From the NCBI RefSeq assembly GCF_900102965.1, contig NZ_FNGM01000002.1:114559-178558 (forward strand): a DNA stretch of 64,000 nucleotides, given 5' to 3'. The DNA is from Paenibacillus jilunlii (GTDB taxonomy: Bacteria > Bacillota > Bacilli > Paenibacillales > Paenibacillaceae). A program made the position numbers and the translations under genes. This document shows, in pieces, positions 16,901 to 26,435 of this stretch (position 1 is its first letter; each line of letters opens with the position of its first letter). Under the pieces are notes generated by a model, which searched no databases, was not told the origin of the DNA, and saw nothing but the letters and a program-made list of their open reading frames with translations.

Positions 16901-18931
16901 TTAGCGGAATTTCTCAATCTCGCCTTTCAGCGCGGACATCATCTCATTGAGGGATTGCGCCGAGCTGACTACCTTTTTCATAAGCTCCATTTGTTCGGAA
17001 GAAGCGTGGGATACCGCCTGGGCATTCTCCGCCGAATCCTTGGCAATGGTAAGCATATCGGAGACTGAAGCTGTGATTTCCTCGGTCCCCGCAGACATTT
17101 CTTCGTTGATGGCGGAAACGTCCTGGATCTGCATCGAGACCTCTCGGATAGAGGAACGGATATGTTCAAAGGAGCTCCCCACATTTTTCATTTTGCCCAT
17201 ACCGTCGCCAATCTCGGCGATGCTCTTTTCCATGGACTGCGCAGCATTGGTTGTGGAAGTCTGAATCTGCTTGATCAGCTCGACAATATCAACAATCGAG
17301 GCATTGGTGCGTTCAGCCAGCTTCTTCACTTCATTTGCCACGACGCCGAAGCCCCGTCCATGCTCACCTGCGCGGGCCGCTTCTATTGAAGCGTTGAGCG
17401 AGAGCAGCCCGGTCTGATTAGCGATCTCCGAGATGACATCGATGATTTGTCCGATATGTTCCGATTGCTGCGTAAGGGTCTGAATCAGATCAGCAGTTTG
17501 GCCTGCGGTTGTAGTGATGACCGTCATTTGTTCAAGCGTGGATTGAATCTCCAGATAGCCGTTTTGAACCTCCGTACTTACCGCTTCCGCCTGATCGGAC
17601 ACACTTACGCTGGATTCGGCAATTCGCTGCAGGCCCACAGCCATTTCTTCGGTAGCCCGGGCCGATTGCTCTGATCCCTTGAACTGCTCCTCCATGCCAT
17701 GCGCCACCTCCTGGATGACGGTAGCAATTTCAGCCGAGGTATTTGAGGAATGGTTGGCGTATTCCAGCAGCCCTTCGGCGGCAGCCGCTACCTGAAGCAC
17801 GGTAGCATCAATCGTACCGACAATTCCAGACAGCGAACTGACCGTATCATTAATGCTTTTGCTCATCTGTCCGATTTCATCCCCCGAACGGACTTCCACC
17901 CGTTCACTCAGATAGCCTTCGGCCACTCTTTTCATGACACCGGAGATCGCCACAAGCGGCTTAACCGCCATACGGGTAAGATAGAGTGAAATCAATGTCA
18001 CCAGCAGGATGGTGCCGATGATTAATAGGGTAGCCAAGCGCTGAGCCGCATTCACTTTGGCAAAAATCTCGCTTTTCGGCACATTGATCATCAGCTTCCA
18101 ATCCGTACCGGGAATGGTCTTGTAATAGGTAATAATCGTCTTTCCGTCTTCACCTCTATAGGTTTCCGAACCGCTTTCGCGGCTGAGCATGGCGGTGACA
18201 GCCTTCTTCAGTTCCGGCTCCTTGGCATAATCCGCCATATTTTTCCCGATCCGGCTCATATCGGAATATGCGTAATAGTCCCCTTTGCCGGAGACTACAT
18301 AGCCGTAGCCGCTCTCAGCCACATGGATACTTTTACTCATCTCATTTAAGATATCGGGTGTAACCGAAAATGCAATTGCTCCGCTGAATTGCTGCTTCTT
18401 ATCCACTACAGGGACGATCAGCGGAATGATGTATTTTTTGAGCGGCTCCAGGTACGACATATCTCCCACTGCCGGCGCAAGGGATTCCTTGGCTTTTAAG
18501 AAATAAGCGGATTTCGCCATATCGGCCGTCAGGTTCATCGTATTGGTCAGCAAGCCCTCTTTGTTAATGACACTGTAGCCTTCCGATTGCTTATCACTCT
18601 CTTCCAGGATCTTAACCACCGGAAAAATACTCTGCGGCTGCGCGGTATCGAACTCCGGATGCTGCGCAATAAGCTCCTGCACGGCCGAGGTCCGGCTCTT
18701 CAACCACTCATCGATGCGCGAAGTGTTCATCTCTAATATTTTAGTGGCCAGCTCCTCGCTGTTCGACCGGGTCACACCGCCAAAATACTGCATAAAAAAG
18801 ATGGTCGTCCCCAGTAAAGGCACAATGGCAATGGCAAGGATCACAAGTGACCATTTGGTTTGAACGGATGCTGATTTTCTTTCTTTTGCTTTCATTTTCA
18901 TTTTTTCCGGTACATCTGTCTTATCCACCAT
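16901..18931 (-). CDS. Methyl-accepting chemotaxis protein
   Basis: A 676-residue transmembrane receptor. A cytosolic basic stretch is followed by TM1 near residues 30-50, an extracellular double-Cache-like sensor (about 55-280), TM2 near 285-305, a HAMP domain and a long methylated signalling coiled coil. The hairpin tip, where CheA/CheW dock, is the conserved [20 protein letters not shown] and following [23 protein letters not shown] 18931 follows a GGGGGG ribosome site; the frame extends to a TTG at 18946 with no better site. The ligand is unknown. It stands alone. Confidence 0.95.
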   Translation of the reverse strand: MVDKTDVPEKMKMKAKERKSASVQTKWSLVILAIAIVPLLGTTIFFMQYFGGVTRSNSEELATKILEMNTSRIDEWLKSRTSAVQELIAQHPEFDTAQPQSIFPVVKILEESDKQSEGYSVINKEGLLTNTMNLTADMAKSAYFLKAKESLAPAVGDMSYLEPLKKYIIPLIVPVVDKKQQFSGAIAFSVTPDILNEMSKSIHVAESGYGYVVSGKGDYYAYSDMSRIGKNMADYAKEPELKKAVTAMLSRESGSETYRGEDGKTIITYYKTIPGTDWKLMINVPKSEIFAKVNAAQRLATLLIIGTILLVTLISLYLTRMAVKPLVAISGVMKRVAEGYLSERVEVRSGDEIGQMSKSINDTVSSLSGIVGTIDATVLQVAAAAEGLLEYANHSSNTSAEIATVIQEVAHGMEEQFKGSEQSARATEEMAVGLQRIAESSVSVSDQAEAVSTEVQNGYLEIQSTLEQMTVITTTAGQTADLIQTLTQQSEHIGQIIDVISEIANQTGLLSLNASIEAARAGEHGRGFGVVANEVKKLAERTNASIVDIVELIKQIQTSTTNAAQSMEKSIAEIGDGMGKMKNVGSSFEHIRSSIREVSMQIQDVSAINEEMSAGTEEITASVSDMLTIAKDSAENAQAVSHASSEQMELMKKVVSSAQSLNEMMSALKGEIEKFR

Positions 18932-19026
18932 AGTTCCCCCCAGCAAAACTGATAATGATCTTCCATATGCTGTAAATCTATAGTGTTATATCGGCAATAA
19001 CAGACAAAGACCATTAGTTTCAACAT

Positions 19027-19079
19027 AAAAAATAAGCCTCAAGACCCACATTATGGGATCCCGAATGCTTATTTTTTTC
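19027..19079 (-). terminator. Terminator of the metal ATPase gene
   Basis: On the minus strand AATAAGC pairs with GCTTATT, with an inner GATCCCA-TAAT-GTGGGTC hairpin, followed by a run of T. It lies 36 bp past the ATPase stop. Confidence 0.8.
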
Positions 19080-19114
19080 GTATTATTTATTTGCTGCCCA
19101 TGACTATTGCCAAG

Positions 19115-21439
19115 TCATACAGATTTGGGAACCTGCAGGGCCCGGACGCTGTTCAGTACCGCAAGCACGGTCACACCCACATCCGAGAAGACGGCTTCCC
19201 ACATCGTGGCAATCCCGAAAGCTCCCAGCAGCAGGAATAATGCCTTCACTGCCAGGGCAAAAATAATATTCTGCCAGACGATGGTCCGCGTGCGCTTGGC
19301 AATGCTGACCGCTGTGGCGATTTTTGACGGTTCGTCAGTCATAATGACGATATCTGCCGCTTCAATCGCCGCATCCGAGCCCAGTCCACCCATAGCGATG
19401 CCGACATCCGCCCTGGCGAGTACCGGAGTATCATTAATCCCGTCGCCGACAAAAATAATCTTCTCCCGCTGTGATTTCTCCCGCTCCAGCTTCTCGATAG
19501 CTTCGACCTTGTGCTGCGGCAGCAGTTCAGCGTGAACCTCCTCAATTCCCAGCTGCTGCCCAACGGCTTCCGCAACCGGGGAGGCATCGCCCGTCAGCAT
19601 GACGGTTCTGTGGATGCCCAGCCGTCCAAGTGCCTGAACCGCCTGAAGCGAATCCTCTTTTACTTCATCAGCAATGACCAGATAACCCGCATACTGCTGA
19701 TCAATGGCGATATGGACCACCGTTCCGTTCTGTTCAGGCGTCCGGCTGGCAATGCCTTCACGTTCCATCAACCGTGCGTTTCCGGCCAGTACCGCCTTGC
19801 CCTCCACCATAACGGCAATGCCGTGTCCGGATATTTCGTTGTAGTCCGCTATAACGTCACCGGGAATTTCTTGGCCGTAAGCCGCCCGGATGGACTCCGC
19901 AATCGGATGGCTGGAGTGGCTCTCGGCATAGGCAGCTGTCCGCAGCAGATCGTTCTCCTTAAAGCCCTCCGAAGGGTAGGTCCCCGTTACCTTGAATTCG
20001 CCTTTCGTGAGCGTTCCTGTCTTATCAAACACAACCACTTTAACATCGTTCAAGGCCTCCAGGAAGTTGCTGCCTTTGACGAGAATGCCGCTTTTGGAGG
20101 CTGCGCCAATGCCGCCGAAGAAGCCAAGCGGGATCGAAACAACCAGCGCGCAAGGGCAGGAGATGACTAGAAATACAAGCGCCCGGTAGATCCAGTCCGA
20201 GAAAGTGGCTCCGCTCAGCACGAGTGGAGGGATTACAGCCAGCAGGAGCGCGGTAGTAACCACTACAGGCGTATAGCCTCTGGCAAACTTGGTGATAAAA
20301 TTCTCAGTTTTTGCCTTATTATTGGAGGCGTTCTGCACCAGCTCCAGGATTTTGGAGACGGCCGATTCTCCAAATGTCTCAGTAACCTCAATCGTAACCA
20401 CACCATTGCGGTTAATAAATCCGCTCAGCACCTTGCTGCCCGGTTCAGCTGCACGCGGCACCGATTCCCCGGTCAGCGCCGAGGTATCCATCATTGCACT
20501 GCCTTCAAGAATGGTTCCGTCCAGCGGCACCTTCTCCCCCGGTTTGACCACAATATGATCGCCAATCCCTACTTCATCCGGCGCAACACGTCTTAGATTG
20601 CCGGCTTCCTTCAAATTAGCGAACTCGGGGCGGATATCCATCAGCGCCGTGATGGAGCGGCGGGAACGGTTGACCGCCATCCCCTGGAACAGCTCGCCAA
20701 TCTGATAAAACAGCATGACAGCTACGCCTTCGGGGTATTCCCCAATAGCGAAGGCCCCTATCGTTGCGAGTGCCATCAGGAAATTCTCGTCGAAAACCTG
20801 GCCCCGGACGATGTTCCGGGCAGCAGACCAGACGACCTCGCCGCCGACAATCAGATAAGCGGCCAGGAAAACCAGCAGCTCCAGGATTCCGCTGACCGGC
20901 AGGAACATTCCCGCCGCCGCAAGGATGCCTCCGGCTCCCAGACGCAGCAGGATGCGGCGGGTATCGCCTTCCCCATGTTCATGGCTGTGCCCGTGCGCAT
21001 CGGCATGGGCATGGGCTTCGCGGCTGTGCCCGTGCGCATCAGCATGAGTATGGGCTTCGTGGCTGTGCCCGTGCGCATCGGCGTGAGCATGGGCTTCGCG
21101 GCTGTGCCCGTGCGCATCAGCATGAGCATGGGCTTCGCGGCTGTGCCCGTGCTGCGGGCTGGCGCCTGGCTGCGGGTTCCTGCGCAAGCCTGCCGGCTTC
21201 ACTTCCTTGACCTTCACGTGAGGTTCAAGGATATTAACCGTCCGCCGGGCTTCGGCGGACACTGCCTCGGCATCGGCCGCCGCAGTTTCCAGGGTCATCA
21301 TCTTCATGGTGAAATTCACCGAGCAGGACGTCACTCCTTCAATCTTCTTGACCTTATTTTCGATTTTCATAGCGCAATTGGCACAGTCCAGTCCTTCGAG
21401 CATCCACTGACGTCTCACATTTCCTTGAACCACATTCAA
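19115..21439 (-). CDS. cadA: Heavy-metal P1B-type ATPase (Cd/Zn/Co exporter) with His-rich repeats
   Basis: Metal-exporting P-type ATPase of about 774 residues. An N-terminal heavy-metal-associated domain carries GLDCANC, and a His-rich linker (about residues 97-155) has four copies of a 13-residue unit of type HGHSREAHAHADA. Then come membrane helices, the transport motif SCPCALV, the phosphorylation motif DKTGTLT, HPIA for nucleotide binding and GDGINDTPVLA. The CPC type plus His-rich tail fits Zn/Cd/Co export. AAGGGAG abuts the ATG at 21448, so the TTG at 21439, nine bases on, is the likelier start. An ArsR-type operator lies in the 5' UTR. Confidence 0.92.
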   Translation of the reverse strand: MNVVQGNVRRQWMLEGLDCANCAMKIENKVKKIEGVTSCSVNFTMKMMTLETAAADAEAVSAEARRTVNILEPHVKVKEVKPAGLRRNPQPGASPQHGHSREAHAHADAHGHSREAHAHADAHGHSHEAHTHADAHGHSREAHAHADAHGHSHEHGEGDTRRILLRLGAGGILAAAGMFLPVSGILELLVFLAAYLIVGGEVVWSAARNIVRGQVFDENFLMALATIGAFAIGEYPEGVAVMLFYQIGELFQGMAVNRSRRSITALMDIRPEFANLKEAGNLRRVAPDEVGIGDHIVVKPGEKVPLDGTILEGSAMMDTSALTGESVPRAAEPGSKVLSGFINRNGVVTIEVTETFGESAVSKILELVQNASNNKAKTENFITKFARGYTPVVVTTALLLAVIPPLVLSGATFSDWIYRALVFLVISCPCALVVSIPLGFFGGIGAASKSGILVKGSNFLEALNDVKVVVFDKTGTLTKGEFKVTGTYPSEGFKENDLLRTAAYAESHSSHPIAESIRAAYGQEIPGDVIADYNEISGHGIAVMVEGKAVLAGNARLMEREGIASRTPEQNGTVVHIAIDQQYAGYLVIADEVKEDSLQAVQALGRLGIHRTVMLTGDASPVAEAVGQQLGIEEVHAELLPQHKVEAIEKLEREKSQREKIIFVGDGINDTPVLARADVGIAMGGLGSDAAIEAADIVIMTDEPSKIATAVSIAKRTRTIVWQNIIFALAVKALFLLLGAFGIATMWEAVFSDVGVTVLAVLNSVRALQVPKSV
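20978..21148. repeat. 39-bp in-frame tandem repeat in the metal ATPase gene
   Basis: Four near-identical 39-bp units encode the 13-residue His-rich unit on the minus strand. The copies are more alike than coding constraint needs, which points to recent expansion. Confidence 0.85.
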
Positions 21440-21467
21440 AACACCCATCTCCCTTGTTCAAACCTAT

Positions 21468-21488
21468 ATATGAGTATTTGTTCATATG
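21468..21488 (-). promoter_or_regulatory. ArsR/SmtB-type operator of the metal ATPase gene
   Basis: Imperfect palindrome ATATGAG...TTCATATG (21 bp) just downstream of the promoter at 21502-21531. A sister site of the same length lies before the CDF exporter at 22311-22331, and the two share 16 of 21 positions. This fits control by the ArsR-family protein encoded at 23501. Confidence 0.75.
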
Positions 21489-21501
21489 TTTACTTACACA
21501 C

Positions 21502-21531
21502 ATTATATGCCCCTCAATCTTAAGGTGTCAA
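21502..21531 (-). promoter_or_regulatory. Sigma-A promoter of the metal ATPase gene
   Basis: On the minus strand TTGACA (21531-21526), 18 bp, TATAAT (21507-21502). Confidence 0.8.
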
Positions 21532-21888
21532 TGCGAAAAACAGCATAGTTTTCCAATTTACTTACAAGCAGGAGCCGCCCTGCCCCGCATAACCGGATTA
21601 GAAGCTTTATTAGATCTTCAGGCTGCAGCCCTCCTATACCGGAACCATCAATGTCCACCCGGTGCATGTTCATTGGCTCCTGAAGCACCCTGTAGTTATG
21701 ATGAACATAGGCAGCCCCTATTCGCCACCGGAGATTAGCTGGTAAAGGTATCAATAATTCCTCTCCCCGGTTCCCCAAATTGTAGGTATATAGCTGAACT
21801 TAAGGATGATGTCCGGCTTATGGACAAAATCCTAGTGGATCAAGGAGATCGTCCATGCTGCGGGTTGGATTCTTGCGTTCACTCTAAA

Positions 21889-22073
21889 TAGTTGGAAAAA
21901 GGATCACTAATTCCTCTCGCCCGCCCCCTAGATGGGAGTTAGGTGGAAAAAGGATCACTAATCTGGACGGATTTGCCCATATGGAGATAATTGTCTTAAA
22001 TTAAGTTCCATAATTCCCACTAAACCCTTGGAAGCCCTGAATTTCGGGAAATTAGTTTTACTTTTTCCACTTA
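21889..22073. repeat. Intergenic 51-bp-spaced repeat element, copy 3
   Basis: Direct units at 21889 and 21940 (TGGAAAAAGGATCACTAAT) and inverted units at 21998 and 22049; spacing 51, 58, 51 bp. It lies between the divergent metal ATPase and CDF genes. The flanks (21532-21888, 22074-22277) contain no gene I can support. Confidence 0.85.
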
Positions 22074-22277
22074 GCACCTTCCCCATAACCATAATGATCT
22101 ATGAACACACGGCTTGTCCGCTTCAATTCGTACAGGTATACGTTCCCGCGAGAAGGAGAAGGATAATTTACGTCGCAAGGCTTTTACATTGCAAGACTTT
22201 GACTTCATAATTATTAAGATATACGACAAAACACCCCTCGGAGCTCTAATAACATACAGTTGCAGATAACTTGTCCC

Positions 22278-22306
22278 TTGTAATCTGCTTTCATCCCGTT
22301 TAATAT
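22278..22306 (+). promoter_or_regulatory. Promoter of the CDF exporter gene
   Basis: TTGTAA (22278-22283), 17 bp, TAATAT (22301-22306). The downstream operator at 22311 would block it when bound. Confidence 0.6.
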
Positions 22307-22310
22307 TAAC

Positions 22311-22331
22311 ATATGAGCACTCATTCATATG
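22311..22331 (+). promoter_or_regulatory. ArsR/SmtB-type operator of the CDF exporter gene
   Basis: ATATGAGCAC-TCATTCATATG, a 21-bp palindrome matching the site before the metal ATPase, centred at about the expected transcription start. Confidence 0.75.
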
Positions 22332-22355
22332 TTTTTCGCGGAAAGGGGTCATTTT

Positions 22356-23411
22356 ATGAATAACCACAGCCATCAAGGGCATACCCACGAGCATAACGAG
22401 CATCAAGAGCATTATGAGCACCACGACCATAACCAGCATCAAGAGCACCACGAGCATAATGATAAGCAGAAGCATGTACATAATGACCGACACGGACACA
22501 GCCATTCTGGACACAGCCATTCCGGTCATTCCCATTCCCACGCGCCCAATAACAAAAAAGGACTGCTGATCGCCCTGATCATTACAGGGGGCATTATGTT
22601 CCTTGAATTCTTCGGCGGATTAGTTACCGGCAGTCTGGCTCTGCTCTCGGATTCCGGGCATATGCTGAGCGACACTGCCTCATTGGCATTAAGTCTTGTG
22701 GCAATGATTTTTGCCGTCAAACCGCCTTCATTGAAAAATTCCTACGGTTACTACCGGTTCGAAATTATGGCCGCATTATTCAACGGGGTTACGCTGTTTG
22801 TAATTGCCGGGTTTATTATCTGGGAGGCCTGGCAGCGGTTTTTCGAACCACCGGCAGTGGCAAGCGGCACTATGATGATCATAGCGGCTGTAGGGCTTTT
22901 AGCTAATCTGATCAGCGCCTGGTCCCTTATGCGTAAAAGCGATACCAAAGACAACATCAACATACGCAGCGCCTATCTGCATATCATGGGTGACGCCCTC
23001 GGCTCCGTCGGTGCCCTGCTGGCAGGGTTAATCATGAATTTGTTCTCCTGGTATGTTGCCGATCCAATCATTAGCGTACTGGTAGCTCTGCTCATCCTTA
23101 GAGGCGCCTGGGGGGTTCTGAAGCAGGCCTTCCATATTCTGATGGAGGGGACGCCGGTTTCCGTCAATACCAATGATATCAAAGAAGCCTTATTGAAGAT
23201 CGACGGGGTTGAAGATGTCCATGACCTGCATGTCTGGACCATCACGTCCGGACTTGATGCGCTCAGCGGACATCTGCTGATCAAGGATCACGCTGACCCC
23301 CATAGCATACTCCAGCAGGCAATTATTGTAGTGGAGGAAAATTTTGCGATACAGCATACAACACTGCAGATCGAGAATTCTTCCCTGAAACACGGGGAGC
23401 TGCGGGTATAG
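22356..23411 (+). CDS. czcD: Cation diffusion facilitator (CzcD/ZitB-like zinc exporter)
   Basis: A 351-residue proton-coupled metal exporter. The first ~65 residues are extremely His-rich (HxHxH clusters), then come six membrane helices with the metal-site pattern SDSGHMLSDTASL in TM2 and HIMGDALGS in TM5, the two Asp/His sets that carry Zn or Cd. The C-terminal cytosolic domain includes VHDLHVWTITSG. AAAGGGG lies seven bases before ATG 22356, which is preferred over an upstream start at 22329 lying inside the operator. It probably forms a zinc/cadmium-resistance regulon with the divergent ATPase and the convergent ArsR gene. Confidence 0.92.
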   Translation: MNNHSHQGHTHEHNEHQEHYEHHDHNQHQEHHEHNDKQKHVHNDRHGHSHSGHSHSGHSHSHAPNNKKGLLIALIITGGIMFLEFFGGLVTGSLALLSDSGHMLSDTASLALSLVAMIFAVKPPSLKNSYGYYRFEIMAALFNGVTLFVIAGFIIWEAWQRFFEPPAVASGTMMIIAAVGLLANLISAWSLMRKSDTKDNINIRSAYLHIMGDALGSVGALLAGLIMNLFSWYVADPIISVLVALLILRGAWGVLKQAFHILMEGTPVSVNTNDIKEALLKIDGVEDVHDLHVWTITSGLDALSGHLLIKDHADPHSILQQAIIVVEENFAIQHTTLQIENSSLKHGELRV

Positions 23412-23428
23412 GGTTAAAATAAAGATGG

Positions 23429-23450
23429 ACAACCGGCAATCTCCGGTTGT
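23429..23450. other. Small perfect hairpin after the CDF gene
   Basis: ACAACCGG (23429-23436) and CCGGTTGT (23443-23450) form a short stem without a T-run, 15 bp before the main terminator. It may be a 3' stabilising hairpin. Confidence 0.4.
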
Positions 23451-23464
23451 CCTGGACTGTCAAA

Positions 23465-23497
23465 GGCTGCCCCTCAAGCAATCGGGGCAGCCTTTTT
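23465..23497 (+). terminator. Terminator between the CDF gene and the ArsR gene
   Basis: GGCTGCCC (23465-23472) pairs with GGGGCAGCC (23484-23492), followed by TTTTT. The arsR stop is only four bases beyond, so it mainly serves the CDF gene. Confidence 0.85.
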
Positions 23498-23500
23498 CAT

Positions 23501-23866
23501 CTATTCATGCCGGATATGCTCATGTGTCTGCAGGAAAATCTGCTCCACATGCGCATCGTTCAGCGAATAATATACGGTTTTGCCTTCCTTGCGGCGTTTC
23601 ACAATCCGCAGGTTGCGCAAATAGCGAAGCTGGTGGGATACCGCCGACTGCCCCATATCCAGGATGGATGACAAATCATGCACGCACAGCTCCCTTTGCG
23701 ACAGGGCATAAATCATCCGTACTCTTGTCGGATCGCCCAAAGCCTTGAACATCTCCGCCATTTTATCCGTGGTCCCGCGGTCAGGCAGGATCAACGCCAT
23801 AGATTCCGGTTCCAGCTCCGAACCGTTGCATGTATTGTCGCATTCTTCCAGTGCCGCTGGCTCCAT
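23501..23866 (-). CDS. ArsR/SmtB family metal-responsive repressor
   Basis: A 121-residue winged-helix repressor. The core FKALGDPTRVRMIYALSQRE is followed by ELCVHDLSSIL, a CxHxL-type start of helix alpha-3, and QSAVSHQLRYLRNLRIVKRR, the recognition helix. The C-terminal helix DAHVEQIFLQTHEH has the D-x-H...H-x-x-H/E pattern of the alpha-5 zinc site in SmtB/CzrA. N-terminal Cys residues (ECDNTC) could add a CadC-like alpha-3N site. ATG 23866 is preferred because GGAGGAGGG lies seven bases upstream; ATG 23884 lacks a site. It likely represses the ATPase and CDF genes through their shared operators, releasing them on Zn or Cd. Confidence 0.88.
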   Translation of the reverse strand: MEPAALEECDNTCNGSELEPESMALILPDRGTTDKMAEMFKALGDPTRVRMIYALSQRELCVHDLSSILDMGQSAVSHQLRYLRNLRIVKRRKEGKTVYYSLNDAHVEQIFLQTHEHIRHE

Positions 23867-23907
23867 GCTCTCGCCCTCCTCCATCTATTCACCCGGCTCA
23901 CCGATGG

Positions 23908-23930
23908 TTAATCGAAGCTTCTACGATTAA
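23908..23930 (-). promoter_or_regulatory. Palindrome overlapping the arsR-type gene promoter
   Basis: TTAATCG-N9-CGATTAA lies at the start region of a minus-strand promoter (TGGACA-N16-TATAAT ending near 23929). It differs in sequence from the two metal-gene operators, so either the repressor tolerates both or another regulator acts here. Confidence 0.55.
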
Positions 23931-24005
23931 TTATAACAAAACTTTACCTGATGTCCATGGAACAGCCGGGGATGGGAAGAGTAGCAAGCAGCAGCGTTGT
24001 CAGGC

Positions 24006-24746
24006 TTAGACAGCTTTACGCCGGAAGGAGAACAGGCCGACGGCCAAAAATAAAATCAAACTGCCCAATACAACGGTTATCAAGCTCTCCAGCGGTAAAT
24101 TGAAGGCTCCAAAGCGGTCCTCCCCAAAGGGAGACATGGCCAGCATAGGCTGAAGCCAGGGATCATAAGGTCCATAGGTGCTAGAATTGGCAATCAGCAT
24201 ATTCGGCATGGTGAGGGTCACATTCAGCGCGAGCGGTGCCCCGAAGCTGCTCCAGCTCTGGGATATCGCCAGCTGCAGCGCAGCCAGCGGCATGCAGGCC
24301 AGCCAGCCGCCGAAGATGCTTGCAAGGAACATCGTCCAGGGAATCGGCACATCTACACCACGCAGCGCGCCTACACCAAGCACCGCAGCAAAAAACAGCA
24401 GCTGCACAGCAGCCAGCAGCGCCATAATCATAGTGTATTTGGCAAGATATACGGAAGTTCGCGTAACCGGCAGGGCCAGCAGCTGCTTCCAGCCGCCGTC
24501 GGCATGCTCTGCCCGGCAGATCAGCGCAGCAAAAACCCCTGACAGCACCGGCAGAAAGAACATGGCATGAAACAGCGACATCACACTAAGCAGTACTTCC
24601 CAGGTAATCATCTGCCCTTCTTCCTCCATATTGGCAAGCGCTCCAATGAGCATCGCCACCGCCGGACTCCCTATAACCAGCAGCCAGACGAAGGATTTGG
24701 ACATCTTGAGCCTTTCAGCGGATAGCACTCTCCAGAAGATCCCCAT
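24006..24746 (-). CDS. ABC-2 type permease, lantibiotic-immunity (LanG/BcrB) class
   Basis: A 246-residue integral membrane protein with six predicted helices. The start MGIFWRVLSAERLKMSKSFV and the block WKQLLALPVTRTSVYLAKY are typical of the LanE/LanG and BcrB permease family, exporters of membrane-active peptides. It is paralogous to the gene just upstream, with which it shares the GWKQLLALP block, and starts two bases after that gene's stop. ATG 24746 is used because the longer frame only overlaps the neighbour. Two permeases and one ATPase make a LanFEG-like exporter. Confidence 0.88.
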   Translation of the reverse strand: MGIFWRVLSAERLKMSKSFVWLLVIGSPAVAMLIGALANMEEEGQMITWEVLLSVMSLFHAMFFLPVLSGVFAALICRAEHADGGWKQLLALPVTRTSVYLAKYTMIMALLAAVQLLFFAAVLGVGALRGVDVPIPWTMFLASIFGGWLACMPLAALQLAISQSWSSFGAPLALNVTLTMPNMLIANSSTYGPYDPWLQPMLAMSPFGEDRFGAFNLPLESLITVVLGSLILFLAVGLFSFRRKAV

Positions 24747-24748
24747 GA

Positions 24749-25465
24749 TTAGTTCACATCCTTTCGCGCGAAATGCACAGCGCCAGGCAGCAGCACGAGC
24801 AGACCCAACAGCAGTCCCGCCCCGCTGAACAGCCAAGGCCGGGAAGTGCTCCAGGCGAGGGCAGGCCAGGACAAAGGAACCCATTCGGACAGGAACGTCG
24901 AGAAGAGGCTCAACAGGGACAAGATAAGGCCAAGCGATACAGGCAGCGTCTGGTTGCGGCTCGATAGGGAGAGCCATAGCTGCAGAGCGATCACGGGCAG
25001 GGCGGCGGCATAAGAAGCAAAGCCAATCCGCAGCACATCCGCATAGGGAACCGGCTGTGTACCAAATCCAAGCAGAAGTCCCAAGGCTACAGTCCCTGCT
25101 GACAACAGCGCGCAGGAGACGGCGACAAGCAGCAGACAGATCAGCAGCTTGGCCATGAATACGGAGGTCCGGGAGATAGGCAGGGCCAGCAGCTGTTTCC
25201 AGGAGCTCATCTGATGCTCCACATTTGCCAGCAGCGAGCAGACCAGCGTTCCTCCCAGATACAGCGCCACGGGCACGAAGTCGGCCAGGTTAGACAGCAG
25301 TCCGCCCCACAGGTCGGATTGGTACTGGCCAGTCAGATAGTCATAGCGCATGCCGAAGTTCAGCCCCTGCATGGCAAGGAGTCCCACCGGGCCGAGGAAG
25401 ACCAGGAACCATAAGCCTTTGCCGCGGATTTTCAGCCAATCCGCCGAGAGCGAACGCCACATCAT
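24749..25465 (-). CDS. ABC-2 type permease, lantibiotic-immunity (LanE/BcrB) class
   Basis: A 238-residue six-helix permease beginning MMWRSLSADWLKIRGKGLWF, with the family block SSWKQLLALPISRTSVFMAK. Its ATG overlaps the stop of the ATPase gene by four bases (ATGA), so translation is coupled. With the downstream paralogue it would form the membrane part of a peptide exporter. The two permeases are similar only in the shared block and helix layout, which suggests an old duplication. Confidence 0.88.
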   Translation of the reverse strand: MMWRSLSADWLKIRGKGLWFLVFLGPVGLLAMQGLNFGMRYDYLTGQYQSDLWGGLLSNLADFVPVALYLGGTLVCSLLANVEHQMSSWKQLLALPISRTSVFMAKLLICLLLVAVSCALLSAGTVALGLLLGFGTQPVPYADVLRIGFASYAAALPVIALQLWLSLSSRNQTLPVSLGLILSLLSLFSTFLSEWVPLSWPALAWSTSRPWLFSGAGLLLGLLVLLPGAVHFARKDVN

Positions 25466-26376
25466 ACGGATTGGCCTCCTTCGACGACCTGAAGGAAGAA
25501 TTCCTCCAGCGATTGTCTGTGTTCCTCCACGCGGTAGATGGCATGGCCGTTCTCAACCAGCTCCTTGATCAATAGCGCCACCCGGACATCGCTCATCCGG
25601 GGCAGGGTGATGCGCCCTTCCTGCAATGTGCCCCCGCAGCCCCTCCGGTTGGCCAGAATCAGCGCTTCTTCCGGCTCCGACACGGCAAGACGCAGATCTC
25701 CGGCCGCCTGCTGCTGCAGGTGGGCGATCGTGTCCTGATACACCATCCTGCCGGAACGGATAATGCCGACCGTTCCAGCCATCTGCTCAATTTCACTTAG
25801 GAGATGGCTGGATACCAGGACCGTAATCCCCTCTTCCACGGGAAGCCGCTTGATCAGCGAGCGGATTTCCTGAATGCCTGACGGGTCCAGTCCGTTGGTA
25901 GGCTCGTCCAGAATCAGCAGCTCGGGGCTGCCGAGCAGTGCGGCGGCTATGCCAAGCCGCTGCTTCATACCCAGGGAAAAGCCCTTCACCGGACGCTTTT
26001 CTTCACCTGTTAAGGATACAATATCCAGCACTTCAGCGATTCGGGACTTTGGCACATTCAGGATGCGGCGGATCGCCTCCAGATTATCCAAGGCGCTCAA
26101 ATGCCCGTAATAGGAGGGCGATTCTACAAGCGAACCCACTTTGCGCAGGATTTGCAGCTTATTCCGTTTCAAATCCTGGCCAAAAATCTTAATGCTTCCC
26201 GAAGTCGGCTTAATCAGCCCCAGCAGCATGCGGATGGTGGTTGTTTTGCCCGCACCGTTGGGCCCAAGGAAGCCGTAGATTTCCCCTTTGCCTATATTCA
26301 GATTCAAATGCTCCACCGCAGCCCGGCCACGGTATTCCTTCAATAAATTTGTCGTTTCAATCACTGCTTGCGTCAT
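25462..26376 (-). CDS. ABC transporter ATP-binding protein (BcrA/LanF-like)
   Basis: A 304-residue ATPase with Walker A GPNGAGKTT at about 39-47, Q-loop region, signature FSLGMKQRLG, Walker B LLILDEPTNGLDP and the H-loop SSHLLSE. The C-terminal ~90 residues are the extension typical of drug/peptide exporters. ATG 26376 has GAGGTGAAG upstream; the frame to 26400 has no support. It powers the two permeases that follow with overlapping or near-overlapping starts. It lies 59 bp after the histidine kinase gene, so the five genes are probably one operon. Confidence 0.93.
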   Translation of the reverse strand: MTQAVIETTNLLKEYRGRAAVEHLNLNIGKGEIYGFLGPNGAGKTTTIRMLLGLIKPTSGSIKIFGQDLKRNKLQILRKVGSLVESPSYYGHLSALDNLEAIRRILNVPKSRIAEVLDIVSLTGEEKRPVKGFSLGMKQRLGIAAALLGSPELLILDEPTNGLDPSGIQEIRSLIKRLPVEEGITVLVSSHLLSEIEQMAGTVGIIRSGRMVYQDTIAHLQQQAAGDLRLAVSEPEEALILANRRGCGGTLQEGRITLPRMSDVRVALLIKELVENGHAIYRVEEHRQSLEEFFLQVVEGGQSV

Positions 26377-26435
26377 TTTCTTCACCTCGGTAACCAGCAT
26401 ATCGTTCCAAGGTTAAAAGCACGGCGCAGCCCAGT

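Noticed and set aside
21503..21778. 91-codon minus-strand frame between the metal ATPase and CDF genes
   Set aside because: It starts with TTG, its end covers the well-defined ATPase promoter, and no family is recognised. The composition is protein-like, so it remains a weak possibility.
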